13,660 nt of DNA from an uncultured Gammaproteobacteria bacterium (GTDB lineage: Bacteria; Pseudomonadota; Gammaproteobacteria; Pseudomonadales; UBA5518), in contig CAIXOY010000152.1 of the NCBI GenBank assembly GCA_903921135.1, forward strand, positions 1 through 13,660, read 5' to 3'. The notes under the pieces were generated by a model. It was not told where the DNA came from and did not search any database. It was given only the letters and a program-made list of their open reading frames with translations. Each line of letters starts with the position of its first letter. Position 1 is the stretch's first letter. This document shows, piece by piece, positions 1 to 6,271 of the stretch. A program made the position numbers and the translations under genes.

Positions 1-1116
1 GACCGCCTCGACCGCGATGACGACAACGACGGCACTTCCGACAGCGCCGACCGCGACGATGACAACGACGGCATCGTCGACCGCCTCGACCGTGAAGACA
101 ACGACGGCGACAACGACGGCATCAAAGACTCCTCGGATCCCGATGACGACAACGACGAGTCGCCTGACTCGATCGACAGCGACGACGACAACGACGAACT
201 TGCTGACGCCGATGACACCGATGACAGCGACGACGACAACGACGGTATCGACGACAGCGCCGACTCCGACGACGACAACGATGGCACTCCTGACCTCCAG
301 GACATCGACGACAACGGCAACGATCTCTCCGACATGAGCGAGGCCTCTGACACCCTCGACGACGACAGCGACGGCGTGCGCGATGCGGCAGACCTCGATG
401 ACGATAACGATGGCCTCCGCGACCGCATCGATCAGGACGATGACAACGACGGCATCCGCGACCGCGCCGACAAGGACGATGACAATGACGGCGTGCCCGA
501 CAGCCGCGATGGCGATGATGACAACGACGGACTTGGCGACGCCTGCGACATCCTGAAGGCCGACGACGACCAGGACGGTCTTCCCGATTGCGAGGATGCC
601 GATGACGACGGCGACGGTCTTGACGACAGCGTCGATACAGACGACGACAACGACCAGATTCCGGATTCCCGCGACCGCAGCGATTTCGACGATGACGGTG
701 ACGGCCGTACGGATGCCATCGACAGCGATGACGACAATGACGGCATCAACGACAGCACCGACACCGACGATGACAACGACGGGGTGGACGACAGCACAGA
801 TGCCGACGATGACAACGACGGCTCCGACGACAGCGCCGACACCGACGATGACAACGATCAGGTGAACGACGACGAGGAAGACAACGCCTGCGGCGACTCG
901 GACGGCGACGGCCTGGACGACTCGGTCGACAGTGACAGCGACAATGACGGTGTGTCCGACGACTCGGACGACGACAGTGACAACGACGGCTCGGACGATG
1001 CCTCCGACACCGACGAGGACAACGACGGCGAGTCTGACGACAGCGACACGGATGACGACAACGACGGTGCCGACGACTCTGTCGACGACGACGACTCTTG
1101 CGACGACAACCCCACG
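1..1116 (+). repeat. 39-base coding tandem repeats (13-aa units)
   Basis: Degenerate 39-base units built on a core like GAYGAYGACAACGACGG recur throughout the acidic protein gene, with occasional 48-base units. Neighbouring copies differ mostly in GAC/GAT wobble and in the variable xxD positions, so the array is old and diverged at DNA level while the protein pattern is kept. The repetition also creates long artificial open frames in the other five frames. Confidence 0.85.
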
Positions 1117-1122
1117 CCCTGA
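1..1122 (+). CDS. Thrombospondin type-3-like Asp-rich repeat protein (5' end outside window)
   Basis: The frame is open from base 1 to a TGA at 1120-1122, giving 373 residues with the N-terminus missing. It is made almost wholly of about 24 imperfect 13-residue units of the form DDDNDGxxDSxDx, some lengthened to 16 residues. This matches the Ca2+-binding DxDxDG loops of thrombospondin type-3 repeats, which in bacteria occur on secreted or surface proteins. N-terminal units carry Arg/Lys (DRAD, DSRD), but residues 237-373 contain no Lys, Arg or His. Four Cys are scattered in the second half (GDACD, PDCED, NACGD, DSCDD). The protein ends ...DDNPTP with no sorting signal or membrane anchor visible. 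Inference: a Ca2+-dependent rigid stalk or spacer at the cell surface, or a secreted acidic protein. The missing N-terminus would hold the signal peptide and any functional domain. An in-frame Met codon exists at 334, but the repeat continues upstream without a stop, so that is not the start. Confidence 0.85.
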   Translation, partial: DRLDRDDDNDGTSDSADRDDDNDGIVDRLDREDNDGDNDGIKDSSDPDDDNDESPDSIDSDDDNDELADADDTDDSDDDNDGIDDSADSDDDNDGTPDLQDIDDNGNDLSDMSEASDTLDDDSDGVRDAADLDDDNDGLRDRIDQDDDNDGIRDRADKDDDNDGVPDSRDGDDDNDGLGDACDILKADDDQDGLPDCEDADDDGDGLDDSVDTDDDNDQIPDSRDRSDFDDDGDGRTDAIDSDDDNDGINDSTDTDDDNDGVDDSTDADDDNDGSDDSADTDDDNDQVNDDEEDNACGDSDGDGLDDSVDSDSDNDGVSDDSDDDSDNDGSDDASDTDEDNDGESDDSDTDDDNDGADDSVDDDDSCDDNPTP

Positions 1123-1131
1123 GCGGCGTCC

Positions 1132-1174
1132 GGCGGTGGCACTCCGGCCCGGAGTGTCACCGCCTCTTCTTTCT
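1132..1174 (+). terminator. Rho-independent terminator after the acidic repeat gene
   Basis: A 14-base-pair stem is formed by GGCGGTGGCACTCC (1132-1145) and GGAGTGTCACCGCC (1151-1164), with a single G-U wobble and a 5-base GGCCC loop. It is followed by the pyrimidine/T-rich tail TCTTCTTTCT (1165-1174). It lies 10 bases after the stop codon of the repeat protein and just beyond the end of the convergent dipeptidase gene. The T-rich tail is on the plus-strand side, so it acts best on plus-strand transcription. Confidence 0.8.
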
Positions 1175-1185
1175 CAGCGTCTCGA

Positions 1186-1890
1186 TCAGCGTATCGGCAT
1201 GTCGAAATAACGATCAGGCCAGGGCTCGTTCACCAACGTGAAGTGCCACCATTCCCCCGCATAATTGCGGAAGCCGTGTGCTGCCATGAGCGCACGCAGC
1301 ATCAGCCGGTTGCGTCGGGCCTGCTCCGGCACGGCGGAAGACTCGGTGGCAGAGTCCGGGTCCATGAAGTCCCAACCCGTCCCCATATCCAGTTCTCTCC
1401 CTGCGCTGTCCACGAGGCTGAGGTCTACCGTGCTCGCGCGTGAATGGCCCGAGCGGCGGTCGATATAGCCCTTGTCGAACATGCGGGCCTTGTCTTCGCG
1501 CGGGTAATGGCGAGCCCGCGTTTTCTGGTCCGAGGGATCCTCGGACCACCGCACGAAATGGTCCACTGCCCGCTGGGGTCGGTAGCAGTCGTACATCAAC
1601 AGTGAGAGTCCGAAAGGTTTCAGTTCCGCTTGCAGCGCTGCCAGCGCATCGGCTGCGGCCGCGCTCAACAGGCAGCGCGGGCGCTCGTAGCCATCGACCA
1701 CCGCGCCGACGAAGTTGTCTTCGCTGGCGTAGCGCATCGCGATACGCGCATCCGGCACGCGCGTGAGAATATCCACGAGACCGGGATCCGCGGTCTCAGC
1801 ATCCCCGGCCCAAGCAGCAGACACGACACAGGCCATCAGCAGCGCGAGCAGGCAGGGTTGGTACCCTTGGGGGCGTACGTTGGCCGGCAT
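1186..1890 (-). CDS. ddpX: Periplasmic D-alanyl-D-alanine dipeptidase (VanX/DdpX-type, peptidase M15D)
   Basis: This 234-residue protein would hydrolyse D-Ala-D-Ala to D-alanine with a catalytic zinc. Zinc ligands typical of the VanX family are visible: His149 and Asp156 in SGHSRASTVDLSL, and His216 in EWWHF. Glu213 of the same motif is the catalytic base, and Arg104 in the YRP motif matches the conserved substrate-binding arginine. Residues 12-28 form a Sec-type signal peptide (hydrophobic LLALLMACVVSAAWA, likely cleaved after AWA), so the enzyme should act in the periplasm, unlike cytoplasmic E. coli DdpX and VanX. No vanH, vanA, vanR or vanS is nearby, so a nutritional or wall-recycling role is more likely than glycopeptide resistance. 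The start codon follows a weak GAGA ribosome site. The gene diverges from the LD-carboxypeptidase gene and converges on the terminator at 1132-1174. The symbol is by family resemblance only. Confidence 0.85.
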   Translation of the reverse strand: MPANVRPQGYQPCLLALLMACVVSAAWAGDAETADPGLVDILTRVPDARIAMRYASEDNFVGAVVDGYERPRCLLSAAAADALAALQAELKPFGLSLLMYDCYRPQRAVDHFVRWSEDPSDQKTRARHYPREDKARMFDKGYIDRRSGHSRASTVDLSLVDSAGRELDMGTGWDFMDPDSATESSAVPEQARRNRLMLRALMAAHGFRNYAGEWWHFTLVNEPWPDRYFDMPIR

Positions 1891-1919
1891 GGGATGTCTC
1901 TCGCGGGTATGGCCGCTTC

Positions 1920-1948
1920 ATTTCACCGCGCCGGAGAGCCCTTTACAA
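1920..1948 (-). promoter_or_regulatory. Candidate sigma-70 promoter for the dipeptidase gene
   Basis: On the minus strand, TTGTAA (complement of 1943-1948) lies 17 bases from TGAAAT (complement of 1920-1925). Each hexamer matches consensus at 4 of 6 positions. It lies about 30 bases upstream of the dipeptidase start and overlaps almost completely with the oppositely directed candidate promoter. Prediction by eye only. Confidence 0.35.
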
Positions 1949-1949
1949 T
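1922..1949 (+). promoter_or_regulatory. Candidate sigma-70 promoter for the LD-carboxypeptidase gene
   Basis: TTCACC (1922-1927) and TACAAT (1944-1949, 5 of 6 to TATAAT) are separated by 16 bases. This would give a leader of about 20 bases before the ATG at 1976. It shares its DNA with the minus-strand candidate promoter. Confidence 0.4.
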
Positions 1950-1975
1950 CGCGGCCTGAACAGCGGGGTTTCGAT

Positions 1976-3004
1976 ATGCAGCGACGTGAGCTTCTTTTCC
2001 GCGGCGCATTCGGGCTTGCTGCGGCCTTCGCAGCATCGAGCCTTGCCGCGCGGGATGCGGCCCCGGGGTGCCGGCGCCTTCGCAAAGGTGATGTGGTAGG
2101 CGTGGTCGCGCCGGCCAGCGTGACCTACGAGAAGATCGAGATCGACTATGCGGGGGATGTGCTGCGCGCGCTCGGGCTGGAGCCTCGCTTCGGTGCCAAC
2201 GTCCGCACGCGCTTCGGGTATCTCGCCGGTGAAGACGCTGCGCGTGCCGCCGACATCAATGCCGCCTTTGCAGATCCCGCGATCGCAGCTGTGTTCGCGC
2301 TGCGCGGGGGCTGGGGCTCGGGGCGGCTGCTGCCGCTGCTCGACTATGCCTCCATCGCCCGCACGCCGAAATTGGTGCTTGGCTACAGCGACATCACCGC
2401 CTTGCTGCTCGCGCTCAACGCCCGGGCGGGATTGGTGGGTGTGCATGGCCCGAACCTGCTCTCTGACTGGAACCCCTTCGTGGTCGAGGTACTGCGGGCG
2501 TTGCTCTTCGAAGGAAAGCGCGTGGAGTACCGCCCGCACATACCGCAAACCGACTCTCTTGCCACGCTCGAGGGACGGATCCAGACGCTGGTGCCGGGCG
2601 TCGCAGAGGGGGAGCTTGTGGGTGGGAACCTCACCGTCTTCGCCTCGCTGGTCGGTACGCCCTATCTGCCCGATATGCGCGGCAAGCTGCTGTTTCTGGA
2701 AGACGTGCACGAAGCCGTTTACCGCATCGACCGCTCCATGACGCAACTGCGGCTTGCGGGCATTCTCGATCAGGTGAGCGGGGTGGTTTTCGGTGAGTTC
2801 AAGGACATCCCGCCCGAGAACGGCTACGGCGAGTTCACGCTGGGGGAGGTGCTGGAGCAGCATTGTCGCGCGGCGGGCAAGCCCGCGTTTCTCGGGGCCG
2901 CGTTCGGGCATGTACCCGTGAACAGCGCCATCCCTGTGGGGGTGCGGGCGCGGATGGATGCGGATTCGGGGATCGTGCGCTTGTTGGAACCGGTGGTCTC
3001 CTGA
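1976..3004 (+). CDS. ldcA: LD-carboxypeptidase, peptidase S66 family (LdcA/MccF-type), with export signal
   Basis: This 342-residue serine peptidase would remove the terminal D-alanine from the L,D-bond of murein tetrapeptides. The S66 Ser-Glu-His triad is visible as Ser138 in GYSDIT, Glu242 in LFLEDVHE and His312 in FGHVPVNSAIPVG. The RGGWGS motif (110-115) is also typical. The N-terminus MQRRELLFRGAFGLAAAFAASSLAA resembles a twin-arginine or Sec signal with cleavage near residue 25, suggesting periplasmic action, whereas E. coli LdcA is cytoplasmic. I chose the ATG at 1976 because it gives this signal and a GGGG ribosome-site-like stretch. An in-frame start at 1763 would add 71 uninformative residues lying antisense to the dipeptidase gene. 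It pairs functionally with the divergent dipeptidase, since both release D-alanine. MccF-like immunity peptidases share the fold and cannot be fully excluded. Confidence 0.85.
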   Translation: MQRRELLFRGAFGLAAAFAASSLAARDAAPGCRRLRKGDVVGVVAPASVTYEKIEIDYAGDVLRALGLEPRFGANVRTRFGYLAGEDAARAADINAAFADPAIAAVFALRGGWGSGRLLPLLDYASIARTPKLVLGYSDITALLLALNARAGLVGVHGPNLLSDWNPFVVEVLRALLFEGKRVEYRPHIPQTDSLATLEGRIQTLVPGVAEGELVGGNLTVFASLVGTPYLPDMRGKLLFLEDVHEAVYRIDRSMTQLRLAGILDQVSGVVFGEFKDIPPENGYGEFTLGEVLEQHCRAAGKPAFLGAAFGHVPVNSAIPVGVRARMDADSGIVRLLEPVVS

Positions 3005-3012
3005 TCCGGGCG

Positions 3013-3085
3013 CCCGTAGGAGGGGGCCATGCCCCCGACTGCATACGGCCTCGGGGTTGTCGCGGGCATGGCCCGCTCCCACGGG
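3013..3085. repeat. Inverted REP pair (REPIN/BIME-like element)
   Basis: Two 27-base sequences face each other at 3013-3039 and, inverted, at 3059-3085, separated by a 19-base spacer. The first begins CCCGTAGGAGGGGGCCATGC; the second read on the minus strand begins CCCGTGGGAGCGGGCCATGC. They differ at about 3 positions, each contains its own small palindrome (GGGGGCCATGCCCCC and its partner), and each ends CGAC. The GTAGGAG..GGGC..GCCC.GCGA pattern is the known REP type of Pseudomonas, Stenotrophomonas and related gammaproteobacteria, mobilised by RAYT transposases. It sits between the convergent LD-carboxypeptidase and oxidoreductase genes, where it may also act as a bidirectional transcript end. 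Confidence 0.8.
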
Positions 3086-3088
3086 GGC

Positions 3089-4345
3089 TCAGAAGCGATT
3101 GGCGCGGTAGGGTTCCAGGGCGAAGGGTGAGGGTGTGCCTTGTACCAGAGCCAGCACCGCCGCTGCGGTAGCGGGACCTTGTGTGAGCCCCAGGTGTCCG
3201 TGGCCAAAGGCGAGGACGACACGGCCATCGGCCACGCTGTCGATCACCGGAACGCCGTCTGGAAGAGACGGGCGGAATCCGAGCCAGCGGCTCTGTATGG
3301 TTTGATCGAGACCGGGCAGCAAGGTGGCAGCGAAGGGCAGCAGTTGCTCGATCCGCCGGTAGTCCGGTCCGCGCTCGAGCCCGGCGAATTCCACGCAGGC
3401 CGTTACCCGCAGGCCTTCCTCCATGGGGCACAGCACGAAGCGGCGCCGGGAGTAGAGCACCGGACGGCGCACACTGCGTGCCGGCGTGGGCAGCATCACG
3501 TGGTAGCCGCGTTCGGTGTCCAGCGGTATGCGGTAGCCCACCTGCGCGGCCAGTGGACGCGACCATGCCCCGGCCGCCACCACCACTTTGGCGGCCTGTA
3601 TGTCCCCGGAGGATGTATGGACCAGGCAGCCTTCTGCATCCAGACGGATGCTGCGCACCTCGTCCTGCCTGAATCGGGCGCCGCGCGCGATGGCGGCCGC
3701 GGCGATGGCGTGCACCACGCGTCCGGGGTTGTCGACGAACAGCGATCCGGGCTGCAGCATCCCGTGTGTCAGCGTCGGCCCCAACGCGGGCTCCAGTTCG
3801 TGCAACTCGGCCCTGTCCAGGACCTCGAAGGGGAAGCCGTTATCGCGCATCAGCGCGCGTTCCGTTGCCGCTGCCTCGAAGTCCTGCTCGCGATCGTAAA
3901 CCTTCAGCCAACCCACCTCGTGCAGATGATCTGACACGCCAGCCGCTGCGGCCGCCACGCGCCATGCCGAGATTGCCGTATGGTTGATCGCTGCCGTGGC
4001 AGCCGCGCCGGCCGCCATCTGCCGCGCGTTGGCGTGCATCAGGAAGCGCGCGAACCAGGGCAGGCTGCGCGGCAGGTACCGCCAGTCGACCAGCAGCGGC
4101 CCTTGTGGATCCGCGAGCATCTTCAGCGCCGACCACAGCACTCCCGGCGAGGCGAAAGGTTGAATGGCGCCGATATGGATGCCACCCGCGTTGCCGAAGG
4201 ACGTGCCTCCGCAGGGGCCGCGCGGGTCGAGCATCAGTACCGGATGACCGGCGGAGGCAAGTGCAAGTGCCGAACTTGCGCCCACCGCGCCAGCGCCGAT
4301 CACGACGATCGGGCGGTGGTGCTCCTGGTGGGCCGCTTCGCTCAT
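3089..4345 (-). CDS. DadA-like FAD-dependent D-amino-acid dehydrogenase (DAO family)
   Basis: This 418-residue FAD oxidoreductase is expected to oxidise a D-amino acid (D-alanine is the obvious candidate) to a 2-oxo acid and ammonia, passing electrons to the respiratory chain at the inner membrane. The Rossmann dinucleotide motif GAGAVG lies at residues 17-22. TSFGNAGG near residue 50 and the C-terminal signatures GFRPSLPDGVPVID and GHGHLGLTQGPATA are characteristic of DadA-type enzymes. The start chosen (complement of 4343-4345) gives the normal N-terminus and follows GAGG with 5 bases spacing. An upstream in-frame start would only extend antisense-like sequence through nhaD. Start and nhaD stop overlap as ATGA, implying translational coupling. 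True DadA is about 430 residues, so the length is normal. D-hydroxyproline or other D-amino-acid/imino-acid dehydrogenases of the family are alternatives. Confidence 0.8.
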   Translation of the reverse strand: MSEAAHQEHHRPIVVIGAGAVGASSALALASAGHPVLMLDPRGPCGGTSFGNAGGIHIGAIQPFASPGVLWSALKMLADPQGPLLVDWRYLPRSLPWFARFLMHANARQMAAGAAATAAINHTAISAWRVAAAAAGVSDHLHEVGWLKVYDREQDFEAAATERALMRDNGFPFEVLDRAELHELEPALGPTLTHGMLQPGSLFVDNPGRVVHAIAAAAIARGARFRQDEVRSIRLDAEGCLVHTSSGDIQAAKVVVAAGAWSRPLAAQVGYRIPLDTERGYHVMLPTPARSVRRPVLYSRRRFVLCPMEEGLRVTACVEFAGLERGPDYRRIEQLLPFAATLLPGLDQTIQSRWLGFRPSLPDGVPVIDSVADGRVVLAFGHGHLGLTQGPATAAAVLALVQGTPSPFALEPYRANRF

Positions 4346-5703
4346 ATGAGCCTCGGCAGAAAGACCACCGCGGTGCCGGCCACATAACCCGCCAGCGCGA
4401 GCACCCCGATGCGCCGCATGTACCAGAAGAAATTGATGCGTTCCATGCCCATGGCCGCCACGCCGGCCGCGGAGCCGATGATCAGGCAACTGCCACCCGT
4501 GCCGGCCGCGAACGCCAGGTAGGTCCACATGAGGTCATCTGCCGGGTGTGTGCCGAGGTCATACATACCCATCACCGCTGCGACCAGCGGTACGTTGTCG
4601 ACGACTGCGGACAGGAGTCCGATCAGGAACACGATGACATGGATCTGGCTGAAGACGCTGCCGAGCCAATCCGCCGCGAGGCGCAGCAGGCCGGTGGCCT
4701 CGAGCGCGCTAACGGCCATCAGAATGCCGAGGAAGAACAGCACGCTCGGCGTGTCGATACGGCGCAATACCTTCAGCACGTGCATGCCGGAGTCGAGCGC
4801 CGCATCACGGTCGTCCTGGAGGATCTCGGAGATCACCCACACCACCCCCAGGCTGAAGAGCATGCCCATGAACGGGGGCAGATGCGTGAGCGTCTTGAAT
4901 ACCGGCACGAAGAGCAGGCCGCCCACCCCGGCAAGGAACATGATGTTGCGGTGAAGGGGGCTCACCTCGTAGGCGCGAGCCTCTCCCGTGATGTCGGGCG
5001 GGCTGACGCTACGCTCGCGCATCTGCACCGTCAGGATGAGCAAGGGCACGATCAGGCAGGCGAGGCTTGGCAGGAACATGGAGCGCATGATGCCCGCCGT
5101 ACTGATCTGCCCGCCGATCCAGAGCATGGTGGTGGTCACGTCGCCGATCGGTGACCAGGCGCCGCCTGCGTTCGCAGCGATGACGATGATGCCCGCGAGG
5201 AAGATGCGGTCTTCGTGATCCCGCACCAGCTTCCTGATCAGCGAGATCATCACGATGGTGGTTGTCAGGTTGTCGAGCGCGGCAGACAGAAAGAAGGTCA
5301 CGAAGCCGATGATCCACAGCAGGCTCACCATGCTGCGGGCGCGGATGCGATCGGTGATGATCGAGAAGCCGCCGTAGGTGTCGACCATTTCGACGATGGT
5401 CATCGCGCCCAGCAGGAAAAAAAGGATGCTCGCGATATCGCCGAAGCGCTCCAGCAACTGGTGCTCGCCCACCCAGATGCGGGCCAGCGCCGCAGGGCTC
5501 TCTCCGGCATGAGCCGCCAGGAATTCGGGCGGCAGCAGATCAACGTTCAGTAACTGGGGCGCTCCGACTGTATAAACCGTCCAGCACAGCACACCCGTGA
5601 GCAGCGCAGCTGCCACCTTGTCGATGCCGGTGTTGTGCTCGAGGATGATGAACACATAGCCGATCACGAAGACGAGCGCGACGAGGCCTAGGGCCAGAGG
5701 CAT
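4342..5703 (-). CDS. nhaD: NhaD-type Na+/H+ antiporter
   Basis: This 453-residue membrane protein of the ion-transporter (ArsB/NhaD) superfamily is expected to exchange cytoplasmic Na+ or Li+ for protons. It has about a dozen hydrophobic segments. The two inverted halves carry the polar helix-break motifs of NhaD: ALDNLTTT (142-149) with AANAGGAWSPIGDVTTTMLW (176 onward) in the first half, and AVVDNVPL (366 onward) with GTGGSCLIIGSAAG (401 onward) in the second. The repeated Asp-Asn pairs (DN) are the expected ion-binding residues. The ATG follows GGAG with about 9 bases spacing. It is the promoter-proximal gene of a two-gene operon with the DadA-like gene. NhaD proteins are common in marine, halophilic and alkaliphilic bacteria. 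Confidence 0.9.
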   Translation of the reverse strand: MPLALGLVALVFVIGYVFIILEHNTGIDKVAAALLTGVLCWTVYTVGAPQLLNVDLLPPEFLAAHAGESPAALARIWVGEHQLLERFGDIASILFFLLGAMTIVEMVDTYGGFSIITDRIRARSMVSLLWIIGFVTFFLSAALDNLTTTIVMISLIRKLVRDHEDRIFLAGIIVIAANAGGAWSPIGDVTTTMLWIGGQISTAGIMRSMFLPSLACLIVPLLILTVQMRERSVSPPDITGEARAYEVSPLHRNIMFLAGVGGLLFVPVFKTLTHLPPFMGMLFSLGVVWVISEILQDDRDAALDSGMHVLKVLRRIDTPSVLFFLGILMAVSALEATGLLRLAADWLGSVFSQIHVIVFLIGLLSAVVDNVPLVAAVMGMYDLGTHPADDLMWTYLAFAAGTGGSCLIIGSAAGVAAMGMERINFFWYMRRIGVLALAGYVAGTAVVFLPRLI

Positions 5704-5771
5704 CGGGGTTCTCCGGGGCGGTTTCGGTGCATTGCTGCCGCTCCCGCTGGCGCGGTGCCGCGGGCAGGGCG

Positions 5772-5777
5772 AATATA
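5772..5777 (-). promoter_or_regulatory. Possible -10 element for the nhaD operon
   Basis: On the minus strand TATATT (complement of AATATA at 5772-5777) matches the -10 consensus at 5 of 6 positions in an otherwise very GC-rich 128-base divergent gap. It would give a leader of about 60 bases. No good -35 hexamer is seen at 16-18 bases, so this is weak. The same AT-rich spot could serve the divergent cupin gene. Confidence 0.25.
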
Positions 5778-5831
5778 CGCGAGCCCGCCGCGATTGTGCT
5801 CACCTGCACGCCACTCGAAAGAGGAGTTGCC

Positions 5832-6194
5832 ATGGACGATGTCGTCACGCCCGTCACCGTGCTGCCCGATACGCAGGGCGCGCGCGAGATTCCCATCGAC
5901 GCCGCGAAGCTGATCGCCGGTACGCCGCAGCAGTCGTTCAACACCCAGTTCAGCAACTACCGCGGGAACTTCCACTGCGGCGTGTGGGTGTCCGAACCCG
6001 GCACCTGGCGTGTGCACTACACCGAAGACGAGTTCTGCCATTTGCTCGAGGGCGAGGCCGTGCTCACGGATGCTGCGGGCGTGGCGCATCGCTACGGTAC
6101 GGGTGATGCCTTCGTGATTCCTGCGGGTTTCAGCGGCAGTTGGCAGAGCATCGGCAATGTCCGCAAGTACTACGCGATCTACGAAGATCCCTGA
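5832..6194 (+). CDS. Small single-domain cupin protein (DUF861/cupin_3 type)
   Basis: This 120-residue protein is a single beta-barrel cupin. The first conserved block runs WVSEPGTWRVHYTEDEFCHLLEGEA (52-76), with the Glu-Phe-Cys-x-Leu-Leu-Glu-Gly signature of the DUF861 group. The second block is GDAFVIPAGFSGSW (91-104), ending KYYAIYE. The group is related to one barrel of ureidoglycine aminohydrolase, but members of this size have no settled reaction. The canonical HxH metal pair of classic cupins is not present in that form. The start at 5832 is fixed by an excellent ribosome site, GAGGAG at 5821-5826, 5 bases upstream. An in-frame ATG at 5727 would lack such a site and add low-complexity residues. 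It diverges from nhaD and precedes the molybdenum hydroxylase operon by 77 bases, so a joint role is possible but unproven. Confidence 0.8.
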   Translation: MDDVVTPVTVLPDTQGAREIPIDAAKLIAGTPQQSFNTQFSNYRGNFHCGVWVSEPGTWRVHYTEDEFCHLLEGEAVLTDAAGVAHRYGTGDAFVIPAGFSGSWQSIGNVRKYYAIYEDP

Positions 6195-6209
6195 GCCTTC
6201 CTGCGCGGT

Positions 6210-6238
6210 TTGCCGCCCCTTCCCGTGAGGGCTATGCT
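6210..6238 (+). promoter_or_regulatory. Candidate promoter of the molybdenum hydroxylase operon
   Basis: TTGCCG (6210-6215) and TATGCT (6233-6238) are separated by 17 bases, each matching sigma-70 consensus at 4 of 6 positions. It lies in the 77-base gap between the cupin stop and the FAD-subunit start, giving a leader of about 27 bases. No terminator is evident in the gap, so read-through from the cupin gene is also possible. Confidence 0.4.
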
Positions 6239-6271
6239 TCGCCGGATAACCAGCCGACCGGAGAGGGCCTC

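Noticed and set aside
1..1116. Regularly spaced 39-base repeats as a CRISPR array
   Set aside because: There are no unique spacers, repeats are degenerate, and the period is an exact multiple of 3 inside a protein-coding frame.
17..1210. Several long open frames in other frames (for example Thr-rich on plus, Ser/Leu-rich on minus) across the acidic repeat gene
   Set aside because: They are products of the GAC/GAT-rich tandem repeat read out of frame. Only frame 1 gives a sensible TSP3 protein open from base 1.
1186..1890. VanX as part of a vancomycin-resistance cluster
   Set aside because: There are no vanH, vanA/B ligase or vanRS homologues in the window, and the protein has a periplasmic signal, unlike VanX.
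1763..1975. N-terminal extension of the LD-carboxypeptidase from an upstream ATG
   Set aside because: It overlaps the dipeptidase gene on the other strand, adds no motif, and would bury the signal peptide.
1943..3082. Long minus-strand open frame (379 codons) opposite the LD-carboxypeptidase gene
   Set aside because: Its translation has no recognisable motif and mirrors the S66 gene, whose catalytic triad is intact. Typical antisense openness of high-GC DNA.
4346..4528. N-terminal extension of the DadA-like protein
   Set aside because: It would overlap nhaD by 187 bases. The internal start gives the normal distance to the FAD motif and an ATGA overlap with GAGG.
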